Shown piece by piece: positions 8,652 to 17,449 of a DNA stretch of 64,000 nucleotides. The DNA is taken from positions 437,121 through 501,120 of the forward strand of contig NZ_REEZ01000002.1 of NCBI RefSeq assembly GCF_003990445.1. Reading direction: 5' to 3'. Made by a program: the position numbers and the translations under genes. Position 1 is the stretch's first letter, and each line of letters opens with the position of its first letter. The stretch comes from Pararhodobacter zhoushanensis. Lineage in GTDB: Bacteria > Pseudomonadota > Alphaproteobacteria > Rhodobacterales > Rhodobacteraceae. The notes under the pieces are model-generated. The model made no database searches and had not been told where the DNA came from. It worked only from the letters and a program-made list of their open reading frames with translations.

Positions 8652-8669
8652 TTGTCATGAAACCGTCAC
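8652..8669 (+). promoter_or_regulatory. Pho-box-like direct repeat upstream of arsC
   Basis: TTGTCAT (8652-8658) and CCGTCAC (8663-8669) are two 7-bp units with an 11-bp period and an AAA-containing spacer. This matches the PhoB box layout (two CTGTCAT-like units, 4-bp A/T-rich spacer). A TAAGCG at 8680-8685 could be the -10, about 10 bp beyond the box as in PhoB-activated promoters. The gene starts 41 bp after the box. Confidence 0.6.
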
Positions 8670-8709
8670 GCAGCGGGCCTAAGCGCGAGCGACACAGCAG
8701 GAGCTTGCG

Positions 8710-9186
8710 ATGACCCATGTTCTGATCCTTTGCACCGGCAATTCGGCCCGCTCGATCATGGCCGAGGGCGCGTTGAACGCGCTGGGCGGCGGGCGCTTCA
8801 CTGCCTATTCTGCGGGGTCAAAGCCGACGGGCGCCCCCAACCCGTTTGCCCTGGCGCAGCTGAGGGCCGAGGGCATCGACCCCGGCTTTGCCCGCTCGAA
8901 AAGCTGGGACGAGTTCGCGGTTGAGGGCGCGCCCGCGCTGGATCTGGTGATTACCGTCTGCGATTCCGCCGCGGCTGAGGAATGCCCCTACTGGCCCGGC
9001 GCGCCCAAGCGGGCGCATTGGGGCCTGCCAGACCCGGCCGCCGTCAGCGGATCGGACGCCGAGAAGGCGGCGGCCTTCGCGGATGCGTATGGCGTGATCG
9101 CCCGGCGGATGGCGGCGCTGGTGGCGCTGGACCCCGCAGCAGCCGACTATGACGCGCAGCTCAAAGCCATCGGCGCGCTGCAATGA
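8710..9186 (+). CDS. arsC: Arsenate reductase, low-molecular-weight phosphatase type
   Basis: This is a 158-residue protein with the LMW-phosphatase P-loop C-X5-R-S at the N-terminus (CTGNSARS, Cys8 and Arg14). The VITVCDSAAAEECPYWPG segment supplies further cysteines, as in thioredoxin- or glutathione-coupled ArsC, and HWGLPDPA matches the family's aspartate loop. It reduces arsenate to arsenite in the cytoplasm. An AGGAG precedes the ATG. It overlaps the aquaporin gene by four bases, which supports an arsenic function over a protein phosphatase. Confidence 0.9.
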   Translation: MTHVLILCTGNSARSIMAEGALNALGGGRFTAYSAGSKPTGAPNPFALAQLRAEGIDPGFARSKSWDEFAVEGAPALDLVITVCDSAAAEECPYWPGAPKRAHWGLPDPAAVSGSDAEKAAAFADAYGVIARRMAALVALDPAAADYDAQLKAIGALQ

Positions 9187-9851
9187 ACGCGCGGATGCTG
9201 ACCGCCGAGGCGCTCGGCACCCTGCTTCTGGTCGCTGCCGTTGTCGGCTCGGGCATCATGGCCGAAACGCTGACCGGCGACGTCGCGCTGGCGCTGTTGG
9301 CCAATACCATCGCCACGGCAGCGGCGCTGGTGATGTTGATCACGGTGCTCGGGCCCATCTCAGGCGCGCATTTCAACCCTGCGGTGACGCTGGTTTTCAC
9401 CCTGCGTGGCGAGGTGGCCGTGACCACCGCCGTCGCCATGGTCGCCGCGCAGTGCGTGGGCGGGGTAGCGGGCAGCTGGCTGGCGCATCTGATGTTCGAA
9501 CAGCCGGTGCTGCAAGCCTCGACCCATATCCGCACCGGCGGCGCGCAATGGCTGGCCGAAGGCGTGGCGACCTTTGGTCTGATCCTGTCGATCCTGGGGG
9601 CGATCAGGGCGCAGGCGAATGTGGCGATTGTCGTCGCGCTGTGGATCACGGCGGCCTATTGGTTCACCGCCTCGACCAGTTTTGCCAACCCTGCCGTGGC
9701 TCTGGCGCGCGGGTTCTCGGATACATTCGCGGGCATCCGTCCGGTTGATCTGCCGGGGTTCTGGGCGGCGCAGGTGATCGGCGCCTTGGCCGGAATGGTG
9801 ATGGGCGGCTGGCTGTTTCGCAACGACGATCAGGACAGCGCGCGGATGTAG
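9183..9851 (+). CDS. MIP/aquaporin-family channel (AqpS-like)
   Basis: This is a 222-residue channel with six predicted membrane segments and both NPA boxes (65-67 in HFNPAVT, 169-171 in SFANPAV). The selectivity-filter arginine that normally follows the second NPA is replaced by Val172; I recall the same for the arsenite-conducting AqpS of Sinorhizobium. It is translationally coupled to arsC (ATGA). The inferred role is letting arsenite made by ArsC leave the cell. The 3' end overlaps the convergent GT4 gene by 22 bp. Confidence 0.88.
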   Translation: MNARMLTAEALGTLLLVAAVVGSGIMAETLTGDVALALLANTIATAAALVMLITVLGPISGAHFNPAVTLVFTLRGEVAVTTAVAMVAAQCVGGVAGSWLAHLMFEQPVLQASTHIRTGGAQWLAEGVATFGLILSILGAIRAQANVAIVVALWITAAYWFTASTSFANPAVALARGFSDTFAGIRPVDLPGFWAAQVIGALAGMVMGGWLFRNDDQDSARM

Positions 9852-11071
9852 AGCGCCTCGATCGTGTCGATCTTTTTCTGCCAGTCGTAATCGCTGCGCA
9901 CCTTGGCCTCGCCCGCTTGCCCCATGGCACGGGCCTGCGCGGGGTCAGAGGCCAGAATGTCGATGGCCATGGTGAGCCGCTGCGCAAACCCCTCACGCGG
10001 CGCGGGCGGCACAAGGATGCCGCAGGTCGGATCCAGATAATCCGCCGGCCCGCCCCAGTCGCTGGCGATCACCGCGCGGCCCATTGCCATCGCTTCCAGC
10101 ACCACCGCCCCGCCGCATTCGCGCAGGCTGGGCAGGATCAGCGCGTCTGCTGCGGCCAGATGCGCCGCACAGGCGGTTTGCGGCAGGAAGCCGTGGAAGG
10201 TGACGCGCCCGGCCAGGCCAAGGGCGCGGGTCTGCGCCTCGAGCGCGGCGCGCTCGGGTCCGTCGCCCAGAACATCCAGTGTCACCGGCTTGGCCGTCTG
10301 GATCAGCGCCGTCAGGACACTGTCCAGCGCCTTCAACCGGATCAGCCGCCCCATGAACACCAGCCTCAGCGGGCCCTCACCGCGCGGGGCATCCACGGGC
10401 TGCGGCCACAGGCTGAAATCCACAGCGTTCTCGACCAGTTCGACCACCGGCGGTCCCGACAACGGCAGCGCCTGCGCCGTCCGCTGATTCGCCACCAAGA
10501 GCAGCGCCGCGCGGCGTTTGCCGGGGATCAGCCGGTTCACCAGCCCGGCCAGAGGTCGCCCCACCACCACGAACAGGCGCGAGGCGCGGCCCTCGAAATC
10601 CTCATACCCCGGCGGATACGACATCCCTCCGTTCATCGGCCCGATCACCACCGGCACCCCCAGCCGGTGCAACAGCGACGGCGCGGCGGGGGACACCGGG
10701 ATCGGCTGATGCACCAGATCCACCTGCCCCGCCGCGATCAGCCCGCGCGCCAGCCGCCGCTGCTGCAGCCCCGTCGCCAAACCCATCAGATTGCCGAACA
10801 GATGGTCGCGGATCGCGCCGGGAAACCGCGCGCCGATGCGCCAGAGCCAGCGGTGCAGGGCGGTGTCGGGGGAATAGGTGATACGGTCGGCCAGATCGGG
10901 GGCCAGATCCTCAAGCCCTGCGCGGTTGCGCTCATGCGTGATCAGCCGCACATCGCGCCCGCGCCGGGCCAGCAGGGTGAAATACTTGAGCGGCAAGATG
11001 GCTTCGCCGCCGAACCGGGCCGAGGCATTGTCGGCAACGATCAGAACGCGCGGGTGTGAAGGGTCGGTCAT
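9830..11071 (-). CDS. Glycosyltransferase family 4 protein
   Basis: This 413-residue GT-B fold glycosyltransferase has an acceptor-binding N-terminal half, a mid-protein linker (RLVFMGRLIRLKALDSVL, the start of the donor domain) and the family's E-X7-E nucleotide-sugar motif in ECGGAVVLEAMAMG. It acts at the cytoplasmic face of the membrane on an unknown sugar acceptor. No other glycan genes are adjacent, so the pathway is unclear. It is upstream of the aquaporin 3' end in convergent orientation. Confidence 0.9.
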   Translation of the reverse strand: MTDPSHPRVLIVADNASARFGGEAILPLKYFTLLARRGRDVRLITHERNRAGLEDLAPDLADRITYSPDTALHRWLWRIGARFPGAIRDHLFGNLMGLATGLQQRRLARGLIAAGQVDLVHQPIPVSPAAPSLLHRLGVPVVIGPMNGGMSYPPGYEDFEGRASRLFVVVGRPLAGLVNRLIPGKRRAALLLVANQRTAQALPLSGPPVVELVENAVDFSLWPQPVDAPRGEGPLRLVFMGRLIRLKALDSVLTALIQTAKPVTLDVLGDGPERAALEAQTRALGLAGRVTFHGFLPQTACAAHLAAADALILPSLRECGGAVVLEAMAMGRAVIASDWGGPADYLDPTCGILVPPAPREGFAQRLTMAIDILASDPAQARAMGQAGEAKVRSDYDWQKKIDTIEALYIRALS

Positions 11072-11125
11072 AGGACTTCCGGCTGGTTTGGGCCTTTGTC
11101 GGCCAGCCCGGCGCTTGGGTCAAAG

Positions 11126-11155
11126 AAAAACCCCCGGACCGCAAGGGTCTGGGGG
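11126..11155 (-). terminator. Intrinsic terminator of rpsU
   Basis: On the minus strand a 10-bp GC-rich stem (11146-11155 with 11131-11140, one G-U pair) is followed directly by TTTTT (11126-11130). This is a textbook rho-independent terminator, 38 bp after the rpsU stop. Confidence 0.85.
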
Positions 11156-11192
11156 TTCTCTATGTCCATCACCCCCAAAGGGGCGAAGCAGT

Positions 11193-11399
11193 TCAGAGCA
11201 TGCCTTCGCGCTGTGCCTTCTTGCGCGCGAGTTTGCGCGCACGACGGATAGCTTCAGCTTGCTCACGGGCTTTCTTGACGGAGGGTTTCTCGAAATGCTG
11301 CTTGAGCTTCATTTCCCGAAACACACCTTCACGCTGAAGTTTTTTCTTCAGGGCGCGGAGAGCCTGTTCGACGTTGTTGTCGCGAACCGATACCTGCAT
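11193..11399 (-). CDS. rpsU: 30S ribosomal protein S21
   Basis: At 68 residues, it begins [20 protein letters not shown] and ends in a lysine/arginine-rich helix ([14 protein letters not shown]), the standard S21 pattern. S21 sits near the 3' end of 16S rRNA and helps mRNA binding. The gene is monocistronic with its own terminator. About 290 bp without a gene lie upstream (11400-11690); I see only a weak TTGACA (11529-11534) there, possibly for the plus-strand gene. Confidence 0.97.
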   Translation of the reverse strand: MQVSVRDNNVEQALRALKKKLQREGVFREMKLKQHFEKPSVKKAREQAEAIRRARKLARKKAQREGML

Positions 11400-11690
11400 G
11401 TGGTTTTCACCACCTTTCTAGGTTTGAGTTTCGTAAAGTGCAGGACGCGCTGCCTTAACAAGGGCCGCAGCGTTTGTCCACGCTGATTCTCTGCGCGGCG
11501 GGGGATCGCCGGGGCTGAGTGGCTTTGCTTGACAGCCGTCAGGCCCGCGGCAAAGATTTGCTACTGGCTGACGGTGGGGGGATCGGCCACGACGCTGCGC
11601 ACCGACCGGGAGGCACCAAGGGTCGGCACCGAAGCTTTGTGGCACCCCGCCCCTGAAAGACGGAACGCCTGATCGCAGGGAGCCCTATTT

Positions 11691-12737
11691 ATGGCGCGGG
11701 AACTGGTGGTGTACGGGGCGTATGGCTACACCGGCAAGCTGGTGGCCGAGGCGCTGGTGGCCCGCGGACTGCACCCGATCCTTGCCGGGCGCAACGGCGC
11801 GCGGCTGCAATCGGTGGCGGAATCGATGAATTGTCATCGGGTCGCGGTGGCTCTGGGCGATGCCGCCGGGCTGCGCGGGCTGACCAAGCGCGCGGCGGCG
11901 GTGCTGCATTGCGCTGGTCCGTTCCGCGACACGGCAGCGCCGATGCGCGCGGCCTGTCTGGCGACGGGGACGCATTACATCGACATCACCGGCGAAGTTG
12001 AGGTGTTGCAAGCCAGCGCCGAGGCGGACGCCGCAGCGCGCGCGACTGGGATCATGCTGATGTCGGGCGGCGGGTTCGATGTGGTGCCGACCGATTGCAT
12101 CGCCGCCATGCTCAAGGCCCGGTTGCCGGATGCGACAAAGCTGACGCTGGCGTTCTCGACCACAGGAGGGGCGTCGCGCGGGACGATGCGGACCTCGGCG
12201 GCCTACCTTGCCGATGCGCCCCTGGTGCGGCGCAAGGGCGAACTGGCCCCCCGGCGCGGCCGGCGTGAGGCGCGGATCGATTTCGGCGACGGCCCGGTCA
12301 AGGCCCGCGCGGTCAGCTGGGGCGACATCGTGACGGCGTGGCATTCGACCGGCATTGCCGAGATCGAGGCCTTCATGGTCCTGCCGCCCGACTCCCGCAA
12401 ACTGGTCACCGCGCCGTGGCTGCTGCGCAAGTTCCTGACCTCGTCCTGGGGCAAGGGCCGGGTCGAGAAGGCGCTGGCCAACCTGCCCGACGGCCCCGAC
12501 GCTCATGCGCGGGCCGAAGGTCATGCGCTGGTTTACGGCCGGGTGGTGAATGCCGAGGGTATGGTGGTCGAGCTGCGCCTGCGCACCGCCGAGGCCTATC
12601 AGCTGACCGCGCTCAGCATGGCCGAGATCGGCGCGCGGGTGATGCAGGGCGATGCACCGATTGGCTATCAGACACCGTCGACGGCCTATGGTGCCGAGTT
12701 TGTGCTCACCCTGCCCGGATCGGCCATGATCCGCTGA
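11691..12737 (+). CDS. Saccharopine-dehydrogenase-family protein
   Basis: This is a 348-residue protein with an N-terminal Rossmann motif (GAYGYTGKLVAEAL, residues 9-22) followed by AGRNGARL and CAGPF, typical of the saccharopine dehydrogenase/trans-acting enoyl reductase group. Members range from lysine-pathway enzymes to lipid-associated reductases, and the sequence alone does not fix the substrate. It stands alone, 75 bp ahead of the COQ9-family gene. Confidence 0.88.
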   Translation: MARELVVYGAYGYTGKLVAEALVARGLHPILAGRNGARLQSVAESMNCHRVAVALGDAAGLRGLTKRAAAVLHCAGPFRDTAAPMRAACLATGTHYIDITGEVEVLQASAEADAAARATGIMLMSGGGFDVVPTDCIAAMLKARLPDATKLTLAFSTTGGASRGTMRTSAAYLADAPLVRRKGELAPRRGRREARIDFGDGPVKARAVSWGDIVTAWHSTGIAEIEAFMVLPPDSRKLVTAPWLLRKFLTSSWGKGRVEKALANLPDGPDAHARAEGHALVYGRVVNAEGMVVELRLRTAEAYQLTALSMAEIGARVMQGDAPIGYQTPSTAYGAEFVLTLPGSAMIR

Positions 12738-12812
12738 CCTTGCGGCCCTTCGGGCTTGGACGCCTTGGGGTTTCGGCCTACATTCCGGGCAACCCCAGAA
12801 AGCGAGGCCCCG

Positions 12813-13481
12813 ATGACCCAGTCCGCAGCCGACCGCCTGCTTGATGCAGCCCTCGTGCATGTTGCCTTTGACGGCTGGTCCGAGGCCACGCTCGCCGCCG
12901 CCGCGCGCGATACCGGGCTCGACCCGGCGCTGGCCAAGGCGCTTTTCCCGCGCGCCGGGGTCGATCTGGCGCTGGCCTATCACCGCCGGGGCGATGTGCA
13001 GATGCTGGCGGCATTGGCCGAGCAGGATCTGACCGCCCTGCGTTTCCGCGAAAAGATCGCGCTGGCGATCCGCCTGCGGCTGGAGAACGCCGACCGCGAA
13101 GCCGTGCGCCGCGCGGCCACGCTGCTGTCGCTGCCGCAAAACGCCCCTCAAGCCGCCCGCGCCGTCTGGGCCACCGCGGACGCGATCTGGACCGCGCTGG
13201 GTGACACCAGCGAAGACGGCAACTGGTATTCCAAGCGCGCGATCCTGTCGGCAGTGCATTCCTCGACCGTGCTGTTCTGGCTGGGCGATGACAGCGAGGG
13301 GCAGCAGGAAACGTGGAGTTTCCTTGACCGGCGGATCGAGAATGTGATGCAGTTCGAGCAGACCAAGGCAAAGATCAAAGCCTCGCCGGTGCTGAATGCG
13401 ACCGTTGGCCTGCCCTTCCGGCTGCTGGAAAGCCTGAAAAAGCCGCAAGCAACGGGGCCGATGCCGGGCGGCACACAGTAA
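12813..13481 (+). CDS. COQ9-family protein
   Basis: The protein is 222 residues when started at the ATG at 12813, which follows a GCGAGG site; an upstream in-frame ATG at 12756 lacks one. The N-terminal half is TetR-like in fold (helices around DRLLDAALVHVAFDGWSEATL) and the C-terminal region carries WYSKRAILSAVHSSTVLFWLGDDS, the most conserved COQ9 segment. COQ9 proteins bind isoprenoid lipids and deliver ubiquinone intermediates to COQ7-type hydroxylases. The inferred role is support of ubiquinone synthesis at the inner membrane. Confidence 0.9.
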   Translation: MTQSAADRLLDAALVHVAFDGWSEATLAAAARDTGLDPALAKALFPRAGVDLALAYHRRGDVQMLAALAEQDLTALRFREKIALAIRLRLENADREAVRRAATLLSLPQNAPQAARAVWATADAIWTALGDTSEDGNWYSKRAILSAVHSSTVLFWLGDDSEGQQETWSFLDRRIENVMQFEQTKAKIKASPVLNATVGLPFRLLESLKKPQATGPMPGGTQ

Positions 13482-13486
13482 TAATA

Positions 13487-13502
13487 TTGCGCAATCGCGC
13501 AA
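13487..13502 (+). terminator. Small inverted repeat after coq9
   Basis: TTGCGC (13487-13492) and GCGCAA (13497-13502) form a 6-bp stem with an AATC loop, followed by CTTTGTT. It is a weak terminator candidate between coq9 and the aminotransferase gene; it could equally be an operator. Confidence 0.35.
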
Positions 13503-13576
13503 CTTTGTTACGCGCCCAGTTGACGCCTGCCCTGCCCCAAGGGTAAATCCCTTGCACGCTCTGGGAGGGCCTGAAC

Positions 13577-14434
13577 ATGGCAGTCGGAACCGAACTCGCA
13601 ACCTGGTTTGAAGGCAAATGGCACGCGGGCAACGTGCCGGTGATCCGCGCGGGCGATCACGCGGCTTGGCTGGGTTCGGGCGTGTTCGACGGCGCAAGGC
13701 AGTTCGAGGGCGTGCGCCCGGATCTGGACCTGCATAGCGCCCGCATCATCCGCTCGGCGCAAGCCATGGGGATGATCGCGCCGGTCACCGCAGAGACGGT
13801 GCAGGGGCTGCTGGAAGAGGGCTGCAAGATGTTCCGGCCCGACGCCGCGCTCTATCTGCGCCCGATGATGTGGGCCTGCGAAAGCACGCCCGGGGTGATT
13901 GATCTGGTGCCAGAATCGACGGGATTCGCGCTGTGTATCGAATCGATGCCGATGCCCCAGCCGGGCGCGTTTACCCTGACCGTCTCACCCTACACCCGCC
14001 CCCGCCCGGACATGGCACTGACCGAGGCCAAGGCCGCGTCGCTCTATGCCAATAATGGGCGGATCATGGCCGAAGCGCGCAAGCGCGGCTTCTCGAATGC
14101 GCTGTCGAAGGACGTTGAGGGGAATGTGGCCGAGACGGCCTCGACCAACGTGTTTCTGGTGCGCGACGGGGTGGTGTTTACCCCGGTGCCGAACGGCATG
14201 TTCCTGAACGGGCTGACCCGGCAGCGGGTGATCGGGCTGATGCGCGACAATGGCGTCGAGGTGGTGGAATGCGCGCTGCGGGTTGAGGATTTCCAGAGTG
14301 CCGACGAGATCTTTGTCACCGGCAATATCGCCAAGGTGATGCCGGTCGCGGCGCTGGACGACCGGGTGTTTGCGCAGACGCCGGTGGGGTCGCGCGTGCG
14401 GCAGATGTATTGGGACTGGGCGCTGTCGCGCTGA
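13577..14434 (+). CDS. ilvE: Branched-chain amino acid aminotransferase
   Basis: This is a 285-residue class IV PLP aminotransferase that transfers amino groups between glutamate and the keto acids of Leu, Ile and Val. Family features include GSGVFDGARQFEG near residue 35, the PLP lysine region ALTEAKAASLYANN, EGNVAETASTN and FLNGLTRQRVIGLM. The ATG follows a GGGAGGG-type site. It is monocistronic. A D-amino acid aminotransferase or ADC lyase activity is possible in this fold, but IlvE fits best. Confidence 0.88.
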   Translation: MAVGTELATWFEGKWHAGNVPVIRAGDHAAWLGSGVFDGARQFEGVRPDLDLHSARIIRSAQAMGMIAPVTAETVQGLLEEGCKMFRPDAALYLRPMMWACESTPGVIDLVPESTGFALCIESMPMPQPGAFTLTVSPYTRPRPDMALTEAKAASLYANNGRIMAEARKRGFSNALSKDVEGNVAETASTNVFLVRDGVVFTPVPNGMFLNGLTRQRVIGLMRDNGVEVVECALRVEDFQSADEIFVTGNIAKVMPVAALDDRVFAQTPVGSRVRQMYWDWALSR

Positions 14435-14535
14435 CCACAGCCGACGGATGGTGCGCGCAAGCGCACACCCTACCCCGGCTATTTCCGCCACCGCCTGCCT
14501 TGGCTATGCTGCGCCCGAATCAGCCGGAGAGAGCC

Positions 14536-15528
14536 ATGCCCCAATCCCACACCATGCGCGTGATCGAGATTTCCAAGCCCGGCGGGCCCGAAGTTCTGGT
14601 CACCGCCGAGCGCGCCGTACCGGTGCCGGGCGAAGGCGAAATCGTCATCCGTGTCGCCTATGCTGGCGTGAACCGCCCCGACACGCTGCAACGCGCGGGC
14701 TCTTATGCCCCGCCGCCGGGCGCGTCTGATCTGCCGGGGCTGGAATGCTCGGGCGTGGTGGCCGAGATCGGGCCGGGCGTCAGCCGCTGGCACATCGGCG
14801 ACAAGGTCTGCGCCTTGCTGCCGGGCGGCGGCTATGCCGAATACGTCACCACCCCCGCCGCCCATGCGCTGCCGGTGCCCGAGGGCATGGACCTGCGCGC
14901 GGCGGCCTGTCTGCCCGAGACGTATTTCACCGTCTGGACCAACGTCTTCGACCGCGGCCGGTTGCAGGCGGGTGAGCGGTTTCTGGTGCATGGCGGCAGC
15001 TCGGGCATTGGCACGACGGCGATCCAGCTGGCCGCAGCCCGCGGGGCGCGGGTCTTCGCGACGGCGGGTAATGCCGAGAAATGCGCGGCGTGCACCGAGC
15101 TGGGGGCAGAGGTCGCGATCAACTACCGCGAGGCTAATTTCGTCGAGGTGCTGAAGGCCGAGGGTGGCGCGAACCTGATCCTCGACATGGTCGGCGGCAG
15201 CTATCTGCCGCGCAACGTCAACGCGCTGGCCGACGACGGGCGTCTGGTGCAGATCGCCTTTCTGACCGGCCCCAAGGTCGAGCTGAACTTCGCGCAGCTG
15301 ATGATGCGGCGGCTGACCATCACCGGCTCGACCCTGCGGCCCCAATCCGTCGTCGCCAAGGCCCGGATCGCGGAATCGCTGGAGCGCGAGGTCTGGCCGC
15401 TGCTGGCGACCGGGCGGATCGCCCCGATCATCGACAGCGAATTCGCCATGGAAGACGCGGCGCTGGCGCATGCGCGGATGGAAACCTCGGAGCATATCGG
15501 CAAGATCGTGATGAAGGTGAGCGGGTAA
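14536..15528 (+). CDS. NAD(P)H-quinone oxidoreductase, PIG3 family
   Basis: This is a 330-residue, zinc-free medium-chain dehydrogenase. The N-terminus reads MRVIEISKPGGPEVL as in quinone oxidoreductases, RPDTLQRAGSY marks the PIG3 group, and the cofactor site is HGGSSGIGTTAIQLAAARG. It likely reduces quinones with NADPH in the cytoplasm. The start at 14536 follows GGAGAGAG; a longer frame from 14410 has no coding support. It ends just before a GC hairpin ahead of dnaX. Confidence 0.9.
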   Translation: MPQSHTMRVIEISKPGGPEVLVTAERAVPVPGEGEIVIRVAYAGVNRPDTLQRAGSYAPPPGASDLPGLECSGVVAEIGPGVSRWHIGDKVCALLPGGGYAEYVTTPAAHALPVPEGMDLRAAACLPETYFTVWTNVFDRGRLQAGERFLVHGGSSGIGTTAIQLAAARGARVFATAGNAEKCAACTELGAEVAINYREANFVEVLKAEGGANLILDMVGGSYLPRNVNALADDGRLVQIAFLTGPKVELNFAQLMMRRLTITGSTLRPQSVVAKARIAESLEREVWPLLATGRIAPIIDSEFAMEDAALAHARMETSEHIGKIVMKVSG

Positions 15529-15550
15529 GGGGGCTTTCCGCCCCCCTCTT
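15529..15550 (+). terminator. Stem-loop after the quinone oxidoreductase gene
   Basis: GGGGGC (15529-15534) pairs with GCCCCC (15540-15545) around TTTCC, followed by CTCTT. It is a probable intrinsic terminator directly after the stop codon. Confidence 0.6.
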
Positions 15551-15566
15551 GGCCTGACGGCCAATT

Positions 15567-15597
15567 CACCCCCCGAGGATATTTGAAGAGCAAAGAG
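15567..15597 (+). repeat. Intergenic dispersed element, copy 2
   Basis: A C run, GAGGA, TATTTG, then AAGAGCAAAGA, located after a terminator hairpin like the copy at 6866-6895. The two share the C run, TATTTG and GCAA cores with the same spacing. Confidence 0.4.
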
Positions 15598-15654
15598 GGG
15601 GCGGGGCTGGACCTCGCCCTTTGCGCTGCCTAGTCTCTGCGCGAAAGGATGCCG

Positions 15655-17382
15655 ATGACCCAGACCTATCAGGTTCTTGCCCGCAAATACCGCCCCGAGA
15701 CCTTTGCCGATCTGATCGGGCAAGAGGCGATGGTGCGCACGCTCAAGAACGCCTTCGCGGCGGACCGCATTCACCATGCGTTCGTGATGACGGGCATCCG
15801 GGGCACCGGCAAGACGACGACGGCGCGGATCATCGCCAAGGGGCTGAACTGCACCGGGCCGGATGGCAACGGCGGGCCGACGACCGAGCCGTGCGGGGTG
15901 TGCGATTCGTGCAAGGCGATTGCCGAAGGGCGGCATGTTGACGTGATGGAGATGGACGCCGCCAGCCGCACCGGCGTGGGCGACATCCGCGAGCTGATCG
16001 ACTCGGTGGCCTACCGCGCCGCCTCGGCGCGCTACAAGATCTACATCATCGACGAAGTGCACATGCTGTCCAACAGCGCGTTCAACGCGCTGTTGAAAAC
16101 GCTGGAAGAGCCGCCGCCCCATGTAAAATTCATCTTCGCCACGACCGAGATCCGCAAGGTGCCGGTGACGGTTCTGAGCCGCTGCCAGCGCTTCGATCTG
16201 CGGCGAATCGAGCCCGAGGTGATGATCGCCCATCTGCAGAAGATCGCGGGCAAAGAGGGTGCTTCCGTCGCCGAGGACGCGCTGGCGCTGATCGCGCGGG
16301 CGGCCGAGGGATCGGTACGTGACGCGATGTCGCTGCTGGATCAGGCGATCAGCCATGGCGCGGGCGAGACTGGCGCGGATCAGGTGCGCGCGATGCTCGG
16401 GCTGGCCGACCGGGGCCGGGTGATGGACCTGTTCGAGGCGATCCTGCGCGGGGATGCAGCCTCGGCGCTTGAGGAACTTGCCGCGCAATACGCCGACGGG
16501 GCCGACCCGGTCGCCGTGCTGCGCGATCTGGCCGAGATCACGCATTGGGTTTCGGTCATCAAGGTTACCCCCGCCGCCGCCGAAGACCCCACCGTCAGCC
16601 CCGACGAGCGCACGCGCGGCGTCGATCTGGCGGCGCGGATGGATCTGCGGGTGCTGGCGCGGATGTGGCAGATGCTGCTCAAGGCGCTGGAAGAGGTCGG
16701 GCAGGCCCCCAACAGCATGATGGCCGCCGAGATGGCGGTGATCCGCATGACCCATGTGGCCGAACTGCCGACGCCCGATGAGTTGATCAAGCGGCTGCAA
16801 GACAGCCCGCCACCGCCCGCGCCGACGGGTGGCGGTGCGCCGATGGGGCGCGGTGACGGTGGCGGCGCGCAGGCGATGGGCCGCAGTGCGATGCCCTCGG
16901 GTGGCGGTAGTGGCGGCGCGCAGGCGGCGCTGGCGGGCGATGTGTCCCCGCTGGTGCGCTATGCGACGTTTGACAGCGTCGTCGCGCTGATCGAGGAGCG
17001 CCGCGACATCCACCTGCTGCATGAGGTGGAAACAAATCTGCGGCTGGTGCGCTACTCGCCCGGCCGGATCGAGTTCGAGCCGACCGGCAACGCCTCACGC
17101 GATTTTGCCTCGCGCCTTGCCGGGCGGTTGCAGGGCTGGACCGGCGCGCGCTGGGGGGTGAGCATCGCGCAGGGCGGCGGCAAGACCATCTCCGAAGTGC
17201 AGGACGCCGAAAAGGCCGAGCGCGAGGCGCAGGCCCGCCACGACCCGCTGGTGCAGGCGATCTTCGCCGCCTTCCCCAAGGCCCAGATCGCCGCCTTCCT
17301 GCCCCCCGTCGAGACCGCATTGGAGGTGGCCGAGGCCGCCCTGCCCGAGGTCGAGGACGAATGGGATCCGTTCGAGGACTGA
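15655..17382 (+). CDS. dnaX: DNA polymerase III subunit gamma/tau
   Basis: This clamp-loader ATPase has 575 residues from the ATG at 15655, which lies 5 bp after AAAGGA; the ATG at 15649 overlaps that site. The Walker A GIRGTGKTTTA is near residue 47, four zinc cysteines lie at 66, 80, 83 and 86, then DEVHML and a sensor SRC motif. A Gly/Ala/Pro-rich linker (about residues 385-420) leads into the tau C-terminal domain. It heads the dnaX-ybaB-recR cluster. Confidence 0.97.
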   Translation: MTQTYQVLARKYRPETFADLIGQEAMVRTLKNAFAADRIHHAFVMTGIRGTGKTTTARIIAKGLNCTGPDGNGGPTTEPCGVCDSCKAIAEGRHVDVMEMDAASRTGVGDIRELIDSVAYRAASARYKIYIIDEVHMLSNSAFNALLKTLEEPPPHVKFIFATTEIRKVPVTVLSRCQRFDLRRIEPEVMIAHLQKIAGKEGASVAEDALALIARAAEGSVRDAMSLLDQAISHGAGETGADQVRAMLGLADRGRVMDLFEAILRGDAASALEELAAQYADGADPVAVLRDLAEITHWVSVIKVTPAAAEDPTVSPDERTRGVDLAARMDLRVLARMWQMLLKALEEVGQAPNSMMAAEMAVIRMTHVAELPTPDELIKRLQDSPPPPAPTGGGAPMGRGDGGGAQAMGRSAMPSGGGSGGAQAALAGDVSPLVRYATFDSVVALIEERRDIHLLHEVETNLRLVRYSPGRIEFEPTGNASRDFASRLAGRLQGWTGARWGVSIAQGGGKTISEVQDAEKAEREAQARHDPLVQAIFAAFPKAQIAAFLPPVETALEVAEAALPEVEDEWDPFED

Positions 17383-17449
17383 CCCCGCCTTGCGGCTCTG
17401 CCCGCGCGTCCCTATCTTTCGGGCAACTTCAGAATGCAGGAGAAGAACG

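Noticed and set aside
8710-9186. Reading the LMW-phosphatase-like gene as a Wzb-type protein phosphatase
   Set aside because: It has additional cysteines and is coupled to an aquaporin, and it differs from the clear Wzb-like gene at 60319, so ArsC is the better call.
11685-13697. Long minus-strand frame opposite the saccharopine-like and COQ9 genes
   Set aside because: Same reason: low-information composition and two well-supported genes on the other strand.
14479-17022. Very long minus-strand open frame opposite the quinone oxidoreductase and dnaX genes
   Set aside because: It is a shadow frame in high-GC coding DNA: the peptide is rich in Arg/His/Gln/Ala/Gly with no family motif, and the plus strand clearly encodes known proteins.
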